From Bacteroidota bacterium (lineage in GTDB: Bacteria > Bacteroidota > Bacteroidia > Palsa-965): a stretch of 49,080 nucleotides of DNA. The position numbers and the translations under genes are program-made. Every line of letters starts with the position of its first letter. Position 1 is the first letter of the stretch. The DNA lies in the NCBI GenBank assembly GCA_016194975.1, contig JACQAM010000002.1, positions 1 through 49,080 of the forward strand, in the 5' to 3' direction. This document shows, piece after piece, positions 32,511 to 42,625 of the stretch. The notes under the pieces were generated by a model. That model searched no databases, was not told where the DNA came from, and worked only from the letters and a program-made list of their open reading frames with translations.

Positions 32511-34445
32511 TCATTTTTTTCTTCTTATTCGGGCAATTGAAGTGCGGAACATTTTGTTTGCTGGTACTGAGAAATTATGAAGGAGCACAATGATCAGTGA
32601 GTAAATGATCGCAACTATGAACGCCACCCATAATTTCACAAAGAAGAAAAGTATGAGTCCGATTGCGAAACTCACAATGACCGTATCGATCACCCGATAA
32701 TTTTTATCAAACACATATTTCTGTTTCCGCATCCATGCGCGATAAAGGCCAATGAGAATAATAATGAACACCGGCGCAAGCGTATTGATCAGTTGCCATT
32801 TCAACCGGTGATCTTTTATTTTTCCTCGATCGAGCAAACGAAGCGTTACTTCGCGAGAACGCAGCGCGAGCATTCCTTTGTCATCACACAGGTAATTCAC
32901 GCAGTTGAGCAGGAAAGTTTTATTTGCATACAATACAGGGTTGTGATAATTCATCAGGTCATAACCGAGATCGGCGGTTTCTGTTCCTTTCACAGGATTC
33001 ATTGCCACTTCTCCGTCACCAACAACAATGATCTTCGAATCTTTTATGCTGTGTTGTTTGTAACCGATGATCTTGCTGTTCTTGAAGGTGTCGGGCAAAA
33101 ATTTATTTTTATAATAAGAATCAAAATTTCCTTCGAGCAGCACAGCAACCGACTGATCAGGTTTATCAAACATACGTTGATCGGGCGGCTGAAGAATTGC
33201 AAGTTTTATGCTGATGTGTGCGGGCGTACGCATGAAGCGCGACTTATCTGAACTCTTCAGCAGAATTGTTTTCTTCACATTCGTCGTGGTTCCAACCGTG
33301 TCAATCGTGGAAAGAAAATCGAATTTGATGCGATCAAGATTTCTTACAATGGGATGATCTTCGAGCGGAAGAATGGTAGGTGAATAAACCCACGGCACTT
33401 TGCGGTACTGTCCTCCTCTCATTGGTAAAACAAGATCGCTGCAATAGAGATCCTGCACCAGCGTTGTATTCATTCTCGCTCCATAACGGAATGTGAGATC
33501 TTCAAGTCCAAGTTTACGCGGCATCGCAAGTGTCTGGTAAGTCGCCGCAAGACTATCAATATCCGTGTACACCGGATCCACGAGAAAAAGCGCTTTTCCG
33601 CCGTACATAATAAACTGGTCGAGAATAAATAATTCCTGCGCGGTAAATACAGAATCGGGAGAATCAACAATGATGGCAGAATATTTATTCACGATCTGCG
33701 TTGCATCCTGCATCGTATCGCGGAATGCACCCAGGTTATTGTGAAACGGAACAAAATCGACATCATAATATTCGCGAAGCCCATTCACAAGATCGCGCAA
33801 CTGGAGCGTATCGGCCTCGCCATGTCCCTGCGTGATCGCGATCTTCGGTTTCAATCGCATCTGTAATTTGCGAATCGCATTCGTGAATTCATATTCGAGC
33901 CCTTCCACCGCGTGATTGATTATTTCTTCATCGCTCTTTTCCATATTCGTTCCAAGCAATGGAATTTTCACTTCTTTCCCTTTATAACTCGCGATCGCCC
34001 ATGGATAAAGTTTCATCACAGTCTCCGCACCTTTATCATCAACGAATGGTTCGGAATGCGGTTTCAACCCTTTTCCTTCAAGCTGTGTCTGGAAAGCGGT
34101 GCGCTGTGCGGGATTAGGATTTTCATTCGGATCTATGAATTCATAAGCGATGCGGTCTCCGCCATAAGCACGGAATTCATCGAGCATGATTCTCGCTTCA
34201 TCACGCAGATGTTTGAAATCGCCTGCACCCTGCGGAAAATCGCCTTCAAGATAAACTTTGAAATAAACAATGTCATCGAGATCCTTCAGCATCTGCTTGG
34301 TCGTCGGCGCAAGCGTGTAGCGTTTTTCCTGTGTAAGATCGAAGCGCACAAAATAATATTGTGAGGCCACATTGAGCAGCACAATGATCACTAATCCCAG
34401 GAAGAGATTGATGATGTCCGATCTTTTATTTCTTTTTGTGCGCAA
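32511..34445 (-). CDS. gldG: Gliding-motility ABC transporter-associated protein GldG
   Basis: The protein has 644 residues. An N-terminal membrane span (IINLFLGLVIIVLLNVASQY) follows a basic cytoplasmic start. The large exported domain of about 40-560 belongs to the ABC_transp_aux/GldG family, with YTLAPTTKQMLKDLDDIVYF, EFIDPNENPNPAQRTAFQ, KPKIAITQGHGEADTLQLRD and YGGKALFLVDPVYTDIDSLA. Membrane spans cluster at the C-terminal end (NTLAPVFIIILIGLYRAWMR, VIVSFAIGLILFFFVKLWVA). GldG works with GldF and the ATPase GldA in gliding and in export of surface components. gldF ends 12 bp upstream, so they form an operon. gldA is not in the window. Confidence 0.95.
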   Translation of the reverse strand: MRTKRNKRSDIINLFLGLVIIVLLNVASQYYFVRFDLTQEKRYTLAPTTKQMLKDLDDIVYFKVYLEGDFPQGAGDFKHLRDEARIMLDEFRAYGGDRIAYEFIDPNENPNPAQRTAFQTQLEGKGLKPHSEPFVDDKGAETVMKLYPWAIASYKGKEVKIPLLGTNMEKSDEEIINHAVEGLEYEFTNAIRKLQMRLKPKIAITQGHGEADTLQLRDLVNGLREYYDVDFVPFHNNLGAFRDTMQDATQIVNKYSAIIVDSPDSVFTAQELFILDQFIMYGGKALFLVDPVYTDIDSLAATYQTLAMPRKLGLEDLTFRYGARMNTTLVQDLYCSDLVLPMRGGQYRKVPWVYSPTILPLEDHPIVRNLDRIKFDFLSTIDTVGTTTNVKKTILLKSSDKSRFMRTPAHISIKLAILQPPDQRMFDKPDQSVAVLLEGNFDSYYKNKFLPDTFKNSKIIGYKQHSIKDSKIIVVGDGEVAMNPVKGTETADLGYDLMNYHNPVLYANKTFLLNCVNYLCDDKGMLALRSREVTLRLLDRGKIKDHRLKWQLINTLAPVFIIILIGLYRAWMRKQKYVFDKNYRVIDTVIVSFAIGLILFFFVKLWVAFIVAIIYSLIIVLLHNFSVPANKMFRTSIARIRRKK

Positions 34446-34457
34446 TGAAATTATTAT

Positions 34458-35189
34458 TTACCACTTTCTCGATTCGAGAATGGTTTTGGTAAGCGTTACG
34501 AAAAATCCGTTGAACGTAATAAAGTAGATCACATCTCTGGTGTCAATGACGCCGCGGGCAAGTGAATTGTAATGTTCATTGATTCCAATGGACTGTATGA
34601 ACGTATCTGCTTTTCCGAAAAGTGAAAGCGAACTGATCTGTTCGAACCCGATGTAACAGAAAAAACAAAGGGCAAGAGCGAGAATAAAAGAGATGATCTG
34701 GTTGTCGGTGAGTGAAGATGCAAAAATTCCAATGGCCACAAAAGAAGAACCAAGCATCAGCAATCCGAAGTAGGAGCCCCATGTTCCGCCCGAATCTATA
34801 TTTCCCTGCGGACTTCCGAGTTTGATCACGCTGTAATAATAAACGAGCGTAGGGAGAAGTGAAATTAGAACGAGAATGAATCCGGCAAAATATTTTGCGA
34901 GAATGATCTGGATGTCGGTGAGCGGGCGGGTGAGGAGCAATTCAATTGTGCCCGATCTTTTTTCTTCGGCAAAAGAACGCATGGTGATCGCGGGAATGAG
35001 AAAAAGAAAAACCCACGGTGCAATCGCAAAAAGAGTTTTCATATCGGCGCGGCCGTCATCGAGAATATTGCTTTCCCCGCGGATGATCCACATGAAAAGT
35101 GAAATGGCGAGAAGGAAAACAATAATGACTATGTACCCGATGAGGGAACTGAGAAAACTTCGGATCTCTTTTGCAAAAAGTGAATACAT
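34458..35189 (-). CDS. gldF: Gliding-motility ABC transporter permease GldF
   Basis: The protein has 243 residues with about six membrane spans: FLSSLIGYIVIIVFLLAISL, LFAIAPWVFLFLIPAITMRS, YFAGFILVLISLLPTLVYYY, GSYFGLLMLGSSFVAIGIFA, ISFILALALCFFCYIGFEQI and YFITFNGFFVTLTKTILESR. The cytoplasmic loop AEEKRSGTIELLLTRPLTD is the classical ABC-2 permease motif. Together with GldG and GldA it forms the gliding ABC transporter. The family assignment is reinforced by the directly following gldG. A perfect TATTTTTG box is 48 bp upstream. No motility genes other than gldFG occur in the window. Confidence 0.95.
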   Translation of the reverse strand: MYSLFAKEIRSFLSSLIGYIVIIVFLLAISLFMWIIRGESNILDDGRADMKTLFAIAPWVFLFLIPAITMRSFAEEKRSGTIELLLTRPLTDIQIILAKYFAGFILVLISLLPTLVYYYSVIKLGSPQGNIDSGGTWGSYFGLLMLGSSFVAIGIFASSLTDNQIISFILALALCFFCYIGFEQISSLSLFGKADTFIQSIGINEHYNSLARGVIDTRDVIYFITFNGFFVTLTKTILESRKW

Positions 35190-35236
35190 ATTTTCCTTCG
35201 GGGACGTTCTGTTTCCGGTGAATCAACAGGCGGGTT

Positions 35237-35244
35237 CAAAAATA
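35237..35244 (-). promoter_or_regulatory. -7 promoter box for gldF operon
   Basis: Read leftwards TATTTTTG matches TAnnTTTG exactly. No TTTG -33 element was found at the usual distance. Confidence 0.45.
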
Positions 35245-35322
35245 ACGATTCATCCGGTAGAAAGATTTGATTTGCATAGAAGCTTTTAACATCCTTTTGC
35301 ACAATGAAATTTAATAATTCAA

Positions 35323-35391
35323 AAATTCAAAGATTCAAAGATTTTAAAGGAGTGAGTCTTCTTTTCATTGAATCCTTGAATCTTTGAATTT
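35323..35391. repeat. A/T-rich inverted phrase before lysC
   Basis: Arms of 21 bp at 35323-35343 and 35371-35391 (AAATTCAAAGATTCAA start) are complementary with one mismatch and a 27-base loop. The right arm ends 51 bp before the lysC start. Confidence 0.7.
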
Positions 35392-35442
35392 AGAATAATG
35401 AAATGATAGTTTTTGGAGTAATTTCGCTCCTTAAAATCAGCA

Positions 35443-36759
35443 ATGTTAGTTCTCAAATTCGGTGGAACATCAGTGGGCAGTCCTGAACGGATGAAAGCTC
35501 TTGTTCCGCTTATTGTCAATGAAAAACCGAAGATCGTGGTGCTTTCTGCCATGTCGGGAACAACGAATGCGTTGCTGGAGATCGCCAATTCTCTTTATGC
35601 AAAAGATAATGATGCGGCGAGAAAACAGATCGAATTGCTCGAAGCGAAATACCGCACCGTAGTAAAGGAACTTTATTCTTCCACCAAAGCGCAGCAGAAA
35701 GGAAATGAACTGGTGTCGGAACATTTTAATTTTCTCCGCAGTTTCACTATCGATCTTTTTACTTCCAATGAAGAGAAATCGATTCTTGCACAGGGAGAAT
35801 TGCTAAGCACGGCGCTCGTGCAGTTTTATCTCGAAGAAAAAGGAATAAAATCTGTTCTGCTTGCGGCGTTGAATTTCATGCGCATCGATGAAAATGATGA
35901 ACCCGATCTTGTTTACATCGAGAAAAATCTGCAGGAACAACTGGCAAAACACAAAGGCGTGAATCTTTTCATCACGCAGGGTTACATCTGCAGGAATGCA
36001 TTCGGTGAAATTGATAATCTGAAAAGAGGCGGCAGCGATTACACCGGGACGCTCATTGGCGCAGCGATCCGTGCAGAGCAGGTTCAGATATGGACCGACA
36101 TCGATGGTATGCATAACAATGATCCGCGCATCGTGGAAAAAACTTTTCCCATTCACGAATTAACTTTTGATGAAGCAGCAGAGCTCGCGTATTTCGGAGC
36201 GAAAATCCTTCATCCCACCTGCGTGTTGCCCGCGCAGAAGAGAAATGTTCCGGTTGCGTTGCTCAATACCATGCAGCCCGAATCGAAAGGAACAGTGATC
36301 GGAAATAATATTCTTGCCGAGCGCTTCACGGCGATCGCGGCGAAAGACGGGATCACGGCAGTCAAAATAAAATCGACACGTATGTTATTGGCGTATGGAT
36401 TTCTCCGTTCTGTATTCGAAGTTTTTGAACGCTACAAAACGCCGATCGATATGATCACCACATCCGAAGTGGCGGTTTCCGTTACCATCGACAACGCTTC
36501 TCATCTCAATGACATTATTCCCGAATTGGAAAATTTCGGAAGCGTGGAAGTAGATAAAGATCAGACCATCGTTTGTATTGTTGGAACTTTCGGCAAAGAC
36601 AAACAGGGATATGCTTCGAAAGTTTTCGACTCGCTGAAAAATATTCCCATTCGCATGATCTCCTATGGCGGAAGTGAAAATAATATTTCCATTCTCATTG
36701 ATACACCCAGAAAAAAAGAAACGCTCCAGGCACTGAACAAAGGATTATTCAATCTTTGA
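35443..36759 (+). CDS. lysC: Aspartate kinase
   Basis: The protein has 438 residues. The N-terminal MLVLKFGGTSVGSPERMKAL is the aspartokinase ATP site (KFGGTSV). FITQGYICRNAFGEIDNLKR, then GGSDYTGTLIGAA and WTDIDGMHNNDPR, complete the catalytic domain. Two ACT domains occupy about 300-438, so feedback control by lysine or threonine is expected. It phosphorylates aspartate, the first step towards lysine, threonine, methionine and diaminopimelate. It is monofunctional, not fused to homoserine dehydrogenase. lysA follows 37 bp downstream, placing first and last steps of lysine synthesis together. Confidence 0.95.
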   Translation: MLVLKFGGTSVGSPERMKALVPLIVNEKPKIVVLSAMSGTTNALLEIANSLYAKDNDAARKQIELLEAKYRTVVKELYSSTKAQQKGNELVSEHFNFLRSFTIDLFTSNEEKSILAQGELLSTALVQFYLEEKGIKSVLLAALNFMRIDENDEPDLVYIEKNLQEQLAKHKGVNLFITQGYICRNAFGEIDNLKRGGSDYTGTLIGAAIRAEQVQIWTDIDGMHNNDPRIVEKTFPIHELTFDEAAELAYFGAKILHPTCVLPAQKRNVPVALLNTMQPESKGTVIGNNILAERFTAIAAKDGITAVKIKSTRMLLAYGFLRSVFEVFERYKTPIDMITTSEVAVSVTIDNASHLNDIIPELENFGSVEVDKDQTIVCIVGTFGKDKQGYASKVFDSLKNIPIRMISYGGSENNISILIDTPRKKETLQALNKGLFNL

Positions 36760-36796
36760 TAAACCTCGCTCCGTTGCGCCTTAGCGGTTACCATTC

Positions 36797-37948
36797 ATGT
36801 TTTCCAACCAAAATATAGCTCTCTTTCAGCAACACGCTACTCCTTTCTACGCGTATGATCTTTCATTGCTCGATGATACGTTGAAATTTTGCAACAAATC
36901 CTCCTCGAAGCATGGCTTTCATGTTCATTATGCTCTGAAAGCAAATTCAAATCCGGAAATTCTTCAGCGTATTCAGAAAGCCGGACTCGGCGCCGACTGT
37001 GTGAGTGGCAATGAAGTGACACGCGCCGTGGAATGCGGATTTACTTCTTCTTCCATTGCTTTTGCCGGAGTTGGGAAGAGCGACGCTGAAATTAAAATTG
37101 GTTTGTCGAATGACATTTTCTGTTTCAATTGCGAATCGCTTCCTGAACTGGAAGTGATTGATCAGTTGGCGCGGGAGGCAGGCAGGCAGGCGCGCGTGGC
37201 GTTGCGCATAAACCCGAACGTACACGCGAACACGCATCATTACATCACGACGGGACTCGAAGAAAATAAATTCGGTATCAGTATTCATGAATTGCCGGGT
37301 GTGATTGACGCGATGAGTGTACTGAAAAATATTTCGCTTTGCGGGATTCATTTTCACATCGGATCGCAGATCACTGATCTGAATGTTTTCCGTTCGCTCT
37401 GTATGCGCGTGAATGAAATACAGGAATGGTTTGCTTCGAAGAGAATTTCACTGGCGCACGTGAATGTCGGCGGCGGACTCGGTGTGAATTATCATGAGCC
37501 GGAAAGAAATGCTATCCCTGATTTCGAATCTTTCTTCAGCATCTTCGCGAAATTTCTCGAAATACGGAGAGGACAGGAAGTTCATTTCGAGCTCGGCCGC
37601 GCACTCGTTGCGCAATGCGGAACGCTCGTATCGCGCGTGCTGTATGTGAAGAAAGGTGTGAATACGAATTTTGCAATTCTCGATGCAGGAATGACGGAAC
37701 TAATTCGTCCGGCATTGTACCAGGCCTACCACAAAATTGAAAATCTCACGCCTTCGCCAGGCGCAACAGAAAATCGTTACGATGTTGTCGGGCCTGTTTG
37801 CGAAAGTTCCGATTGTTTTGCAAAAGCAATTGATCTTCCTGAAGTAAAGCGAGGAGACCTTATTGCTATTAGAACGACGGGAGCGTATGGAGAAGTAATG
37901 GCGAGCGGATATAATTTGAGAGAGCGGGAAGAGACGATGTATTATTGA
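36797..37948 (+). CDS. lysA: Diaminopimelate decarboxylase
   Basis: The 383-residue fold-type III PLP enzyme has the PLP-lysine motif VHYALKANSNPEILQRI near 44-60, HFHIGSQITDLNVFRSLCMR near 189-208, the phosphate-binding GGGLGVNYHEPE near 225-236, and the partner-subunit active-site motif GPVCESSDCFAKAI near 330-343. It decarboxylates meso-diaminopimelate to lysine, the last step. The residues near the dimer active site are intact. It is in an apparent operon with lysC. The frame begins at the ATG, shortly after the phrase GCGCCTTAGCGGTTA. That phrase has a similar partner (TTAGCGCCTTTGCAGTTAAA) after the gene. Confidence 0.96.
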   Translation: MFSNQNIALFQQHATPFYAYDLSLLDDTLKFCNKSSSKHGFHVHYALKANSNPEILQRIQKAGLGADCVSGNEVTRAVECGFTSSSIAFAGVGKSDAEIKIGLSNDIFCFNCESLPELEVIDQLAREAGRQARVALRINPNVHANTHHYITTGLEENKFGISIHELPGVIDAMSVLKNISLCGIHFHIGSQITDLNVFRSLCMRVNEIQEWFASKRISLAHVNVGGGLGVNYHEPERNAIPDFESFFSIFAKFLEIRRGQEVHFELGRALVAQCGTLVSRVLYVKKGVNTNFAILDAGMTELIRPALYQAYHKIENLTPSPGATENRYDVVGPVCESSDCFAKAIDLPEVKRGDLIAIRTTGAYGEVMASGYNLREREETMYY

Positions 37949-38118
37949 TTTTCAGTTGGAAGAGATGCAGTTTGAAAATTCTTTGTGACTTAGCGCCTTT
38001 GCAGTTAAATAAAATAATGGTTTAGGAACCGCCCTTCAATTCTTCAGGGCAGGCTGTGGCGCCAAGGCGCGAAGTTGAATCTCAAAAGAACAAGACCATC
38101 CTATTGATTTTTCAGTTT

Positions 38119-40410
38119 TCATTCGGGAATACGATAAGCATACATCACGCGCTGCGGTGTGTAACCGAGCAAGTCAACACTTCCATCATCGTAAACGCGG
38201 AATGTCCAATTCAGATAATAGGGTAAACCGCTTTTATCATGTGGGAAAAAATAAAAATAATCGACATCAGTGTACCCGGTGCCGGCGTGTGAGGTCATGT
38301 AACTTCTGGTAATGTTATCATATTCCCCGGGCATGGAAGGACTGAAGTATTCGCAACCGTATCGCGGATTCATTTTTTTTAGCAAGCTGTCGAAAGCCCT
38401 GTCGTTGAAATTAATATCGGAAGTAAATCCGCGCCTTATTCCGCCGTTATCATCGCCGTAACATTCATCAAAAACAGGTTTGAAATGCATTTCAGAAATA
38501 ATTTTATCCAATTGTGGAGGCCATGATCCCGTGCCCGCACAGGAAGATGTATCGCCGGGCCTTTTCGGCGTCCAGGGATAATCAAGATAGACGTGAGTTC
38601 TTTTCAATAAAGAATCATAATGAACAAGACGAGCGGTATCAATTTCTGGCGGAATGAAATAATAAATGGAAACGAGTACAGAAAGTAATTTTTTTTGCGC
38701 CGAATCGGATGGATACAACTGTGAATTGAAATTACTATACCCGTCATTCAAATTCATCGTTTCCAGGATCTTTGCATCGGTCTTATAGATAGCTCTTACA
38801 GAATCCACATTCGCGCCCGTGCGCACCGGTGCTATGTGATTCGGCCCCACGGGTTCTCCATTCATAAAATCCTGTTCGTAAACAAGCTCTCCTGCTGAAT
38901 TCCATTCCTTACATCTTCCGCTTCGTACATCATTTGTATAATTAAATTCTCTCCATACTTTTGCTTTTCCTCCGGTATCTTCCGGCACTGCATCCGGAAA
39001 ATACCAGTAACATTTTCCATCGCGTTGATAATTCTTATAACTGATCTCGCAACGCAGTGTTCCGTCCTCGCGGAAATATTTACAATTTCCATTCAGGCCT
39101 CCGTTCAAATAATTTTCTTCCACCCGGAGTTTTCCATTTGAATAATAATATTTACAAATTCCGCTCTTCGTATATTTCAAATAATTTTCTTCCTTTTCAA
39201 GAATACCTGATTCATAATAAGTGGTCCATTTACCAATGAATCTTCCATACTTATCCGTTTGAGTTTCCTCTCTCAGTTTTCCGTTTTCCCAGTAGTCCCG
39301 ATCTGTTTGTGTGAAGTCATTTCCATTGGTCCGAATAGTTTCGGTTTTTAAATTTCCATTATCCCACCACGTCGCCTGGCGTCCGGCATAACGACCGCTG
39401 TCGGAATAATTATAAGAAGCAGCCGGCTTTCCATTTTCAAACCATTCTTCATCTTTGCCAATGGGGAATCCATTTTTGTAAAAAGCTTTTTTCTTCGGGC
39501 TTCCGTCTGGCCAGTATTCAAAGTAATCTCCGTTTAGTTTCCAGTTGGAATAAGCAGCAACGGTTTTCGGCTGGCCATTTTCATACCACTCTTTAAAATT
39601 TGCGGAGGGCTGATCATTGCAATAATCGATGTCTGCTTTCAATTGTCCGTTCTCATACCATTCACGCCATCTTCCGTTTCTGAATCCATAAGGAGAAGAA
39701 TAATTCTCATCGCTTTTCAATTTGCCGGAGGCGTACCATCTTTTCCATTCACCGCTTTTATAGTTATTGTGATATTGACCTTGTGCGGTTAAAACTTTTC
39801 CTCCATATTCGTAATAAGGCCCATCCTGCACAGGAATGCTGTAAAATCCGTCGGCAGTTAAGCGCGAATCTTTTTTGTAGTTGCGGTAATTTCCCCAGTA
39901 GTTAAGCGAGTCGCCTTCTTCCGGATAAAAATAATTGGTAATTGAACTTATCTCTCCATCAAAGTTGTAAGCATATACACGAAGAAATTTTCCGCCGTGA
40001 GAGTAATAATAAATTTCGCGTGCTTCAAAACGTCCGGACTGGTAATTGAATCTTTTTGTTTCAGCGAAAATGGAATCTTCCTTCACGCGATGAAAATATC
40101 CTATCGTATCGCCATGCTGATTGAAGGAAACGTAATATTCCAATGCTCCGTCTTTGAATTCGCCATGCTGATAAGTGCGCGAATAATCGGGTTGCACGTA
40201 AGCCACTGCCATATAATAAGTGTGACAAACGCCGGTGTACGGCCTTTTAATTATTTCATTGTGATTGTAATAAGACGTTTGAATTTCGCCGATGTAGAAA
40301 AAATCCGGAATAGGAGTGAGGGAAATACAACTGCAACTGTCGCGCTGAGCGCGCGCATCATGCAATGCGAATGTAAAAGCAATGGAAAGTATAAAACAGA
40401 TTTTTTTCAT
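38119..40410 (-). CDS. Exported MORN-repeat protein
   Basis: About 763 residues. The signal peptide is MKKICFILSIAFTFALHDARAQ. The middle 500 residues are a long array of MORN_2-type repeats (G-x-W-x-x-W/Y-Y-x-N/S-G-x-L/P-K): GEWKRWYASGKLKSDENYSS, GRWREWYENGQLKADIDYCN, NFKEWYENGQPKTVAAYSNW, GKWTTYYESGILEKEENYLK and GICKYYYSNGKLRVEENYLN, at least 15 units. The C-terminal 200 residues are a separate domain of unknown type. The ATG at 40410 is preferred over the TTG that overlaps the upstream stop. MORN_2 units also occur in YwqK-type antitoxins, but the signal peptide points to the envelope. It is a tandem paralogue of the gene before it. Confidence 0.86.
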   Translation of the reverse strand: MKKICFILSIAFTFALHDARAQRDSCSCISLTPIPDFFYIGEIQTSYYNHNEIIKRPYTGVCHTYYMAVAYVQPDYSRTYQHGEFKDGALEYYVSFNQHGDTIGYFHRVKEDSIFAETKRFNYQSGRFEAREIYYYSHGGKFLRVYAYNFDGEISSITNYFYPEEGDSLNYWGNYRNYKKDSRLTADGFYSIPVQDGPYYEYGGKVLTAQGQYHNNYKSGEWKRWYASGKLKSDENYSSPYGFRNGRWREWYENGQLKADIDYCNDQPSANFKEWYENGQPKTVAAYSNWKLNGDYFEYWPDGSPKKKAFYKNGFPIGKDEEWFENGKPAASYNYSDSGRYAGRQATWWDNGNLKTETIRTNGNDFTQTDRDYWENGKLREETQTDKYGRFIGKWTTYYESGILEKEENYLKYTKSGICKYYYSNGKLRVEENYLNGGLNGNCKYFREDGTLRCEISYKNYQRDGKCYWYFPDAVPEDTGGKAKVWREFNYTNDVRSGRCKEWNSAGELVYEQDFMNGEPVGPNHIAPVRTGANVDSVRAIYKTDAKILETMNLNDGYSNFNSQLYPSDSAQKKLLSVLVSIYYFIPPEIDTARLVHYDSLLKRTHVYLDYPWTPKRPGDTSSCAGTGSWPPQLDKIISEMHFKPVFDECYGDDNGGIRRGFTSDINFNDRAFDSLLKKMNPRYGCEYFSPSMPGEYDNITRSYMTSHAGTGYTDVDYFYFFPHDKSGLPYYLNWTFRVYDDGSVDLLGYTPQRVMYAYRIPE

Positions 40411-40415
40411 CGGAG

Positions 40416-42587
40416 TCAATAATCTATTTGATAATATTTTCTTTTACGCCATACAAAATGCTGCCGGTAGTGTGACCTGTTCTTTTTTTGTTTTGCTGTT
40501 GACGGGGCAATATAATGATAAGCCGGCCTCCATTGCTGGCTTGTAAATTCTGCCGAATGGTCTTCATAAACAGTAAAGCAATAATATTTTGCTCCGCTGT
40601 TTGATAAATAATTTTCATTCGACCAGGTATAATCTGCGCTGATCTCCACATCGGCCACCGGATATTTCTCCACAAACCAGATTATATAATTCAATTCCTG
40701 TTTATGATTCCCGGCATCCGGCTCATAAATTTTAGTGGATGCGTTTCTGAAATCATAAGAGTTGCCACTTGAAGCGGCATAACTGTAAATTTTCGTGTTC
40801 AGTGGCTGATCAACTATTACAGTTACTGTTCCTGAATTCTTAGAAAAGGAATAGGACGAAACACGATATGAAACATGTGCAAAAATGGAATCAACATTGC
40901 GATCCGTCACAATTATTTTTCCTTTACCGCAATTGTCCATCCACTTCAACGAATCGCTCGTTCGTGAAACAATCGTGTAAGTAAATTGCGGTTTTCCATT
41001 GGCAAATGTCAGCCCGGTTGTTTTTGCAGAATCGGTCATAAGTTTCCGGAGAAACTTCAACGAATCCGGCAATGATAAATAAACAGTCGTGAGAATTTCC
41101 TGGATGGAGTCAATATAAGTTACCGGGATCTGGTACGATTTTCTCCAATACGTTTTAGGATTAAACCAGGGAACATTGCCATTTAAATCGGTCTGTTGGG
41201 CAATGTACCATGCCGGGCGATAGAGCAATTGTTTGATACTGTCGCGCACGAGATTATTTTTATTGTAATTTGAATCGTAAGCTTTAAGAAATATTCCATT
41301 GTCATATTCCCTGTCAATTAATAAAACTCCGGAAGTATCCCATTCTTTGTAACGGCCATCGCGGTAAGAAATGTATTCTCCCTTGCGGTCCGGCCACTGT
41401 TCGTTGGTTTCTTTCTGCAATTTTCCAGTCGGATACCAATAGCGCGAGGGTTGATTTAATTTATCGAGCGGTTTGTAATATTTTATTTTTCCATCCGGAT
41501 AAAATTCAGCAACAGATGTATCGCCGGCTAAAAAATCGGATTGTACTTTTTGTAATTGTCCGTTCCGATAATAGTCCTGAATTATGCCCGAATACTCCGA
41601 TGATTTATTGAGCAGAGCCGCATCGTGAATAATTTGATTTCCATTATGAAATTCTCCAAGGTAAGTTTCCTCAATCTTCCCATCCGGATAATAAGTGCGC
41701 GAAGAATCGAGTATCGAAGAATATCCGAGCACATGTTCGAATAGCGGATTATTAGTAAACCATTCTTCCAGTAGAACATGACCCAAAGTATCATAATAAA
41801 TCCAGTGGCCTGCTTGTTCGCCATGATTATGATAGCCCTCGCTTATTGGAATTTCATTTCTGTAATTTGCTTCATAATTATAGCCCTGCTGAGCGCCGAA
41901 TTCGTCAGTGGAATCCTGTAAAAATAATTTACCATCCGTAAAAAAATCTTTTTCAGCAGTACGATCTCCGTTTTTGTAGATATAATAGTAGTTGATCTTT
42001 CCCTCGCTGTAGAAGTACAAACCGTCATTCACACCAACATAACTTTTACTATCGCATCCGCATTCCTGAATGTAGCGGTTAATACAACCCGGAATGATAT
42101 AATTATTTTCCTGTGTCAGCGTTCGGGTCGAATCGAATACCTGCTGCCTCATTCTCCATTCGTTATTTTTCCTGTAAATGATCTGCGTTTGAAGAAACAC
42201 AACACCTGTAAATGGATTATTGTTATCGATTTTCTTCCAGTCGCGCCGGATTGAAGTATCTATTGCAATTACCGAATCTTTTTCAACGAGATGAAAATGG
42301 TACCGTTCGTAACCATTATCCTGGTAGAATAAAGTTATTTTTCCATTCACCAGTTCATAGTATTCCCCGTTATATCCTTTTGCTTTTCCGGAATAAAGTT
42401 TTTTTGCGAGATAATATTTTTCCTGGATCGCGTAAAGAATATTGGTGGGGCCATAATAAGTCATTGCTGATTTTGGAGCGCCGTATCGTTCCGGTTTCAG
42501 ATCAAAAATGGAAATGGTATCCGATTGCGAATAAAGCAAATCAGGAATTGAAATAAAAAAAGCAAGAATGAACAGGGTTAACCGCAT
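40416..42587 (-). CDS. Exported MORN-repeat protein, tandem paralogue
   Basis: The protein has 723 residues. The signal peptide is MRLTLFILAFFISIPDLLYSQ. It carries fewer and more degenerate MORN_2-type units (NYYYIYKNGDRTAEKDFFTD, SRTYYPDGKIEETYLGEFHN, DYYRNGQLQKVQSDFLAGDT and SRYWYPTGKLQKETNEQWPD) and a C-terminal region of about 250 residues that resembles the end of the neighbouring protein. It is followed after 5 bp by the 38119 gene, so the two are one transcriptional unit. Function unknown; an envelope scaffold or surface protein is likely. The codon use and composition look like the rest of the window, with no sign of recent transfer. Confidence 0.84.
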   Translation of the reverse strand: MRLTLFILAFFISIPDLLYSQSDTISIFDLKPERYGAPKSAMTYYGPTNILYAIQEKYYLAKKLYSGKAKGYNGEYYELVNGKITLFYQDNGYERYHFHLVEKDSVIAIDTSIRRDWKKIDNNNPFTGVVFLQTQIIYRKNNEWRMRQQVFDSTRTLTQENNYIIPGCINRYIQECGCDSKSYVGVNDGLYFYSEGKINYYYIYKNGDRTAEKDFFTDGKLFLQDSTDEFGAQQGYNYEANYRNEIPISEGYHNHGEQAGHWIYYDTLGHVLLEEWFTNNPLFEHVLGYSSILDSSRTYYPDGKIEETYLGEFHNGNQIIHDAALLNKSSEYSGIIQDYYRNGQLQKVQSDFLAGDTSVAEFYPDGKIKYYKPLDKLNQPSRYWYPTGKLQKETNEQWPDRKGEYISYRDGRYKEWDTSGVLLIDREYDNGIFLKAYDSNYNKNNLVRDSIKQLLYRPAWYIAQQTDLNGNVPWFNPKTYWRKSYQIPVTYIDSIQEILTTVYLSLPDSLKFLRKLMTDSAKTTGLTFANGKPQFTYTIVSRTSDSLKWMDNCGKGKIIVTDRNVDSIFAHVSYRVSSYSFSKNSGTVTVIVDQPLNTKIYSYAASSGNSYDFRNASTKIYEPDAGNHKQELNYIIWFVEKYPVADVEISADYTWSNENYLSNSGAKYYCFTVYEDHSAEFTSQQWRPAYHYIAPSTAKQKKNRSHYRQHFVWRKRKYYQIDY

Positions 42588-42625
42588 TTGGATATATAAC
42601 GGTGGAGTTGAATAAAGTTACAATA

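Noticed and set aside
38119-40410. YwqK-type antitoxin of a toxin-antitoxin pair
   Set aside because: MORN_2 repeats occur in such annotations, but this is a large exported protein and no toxin gene is adjacent.
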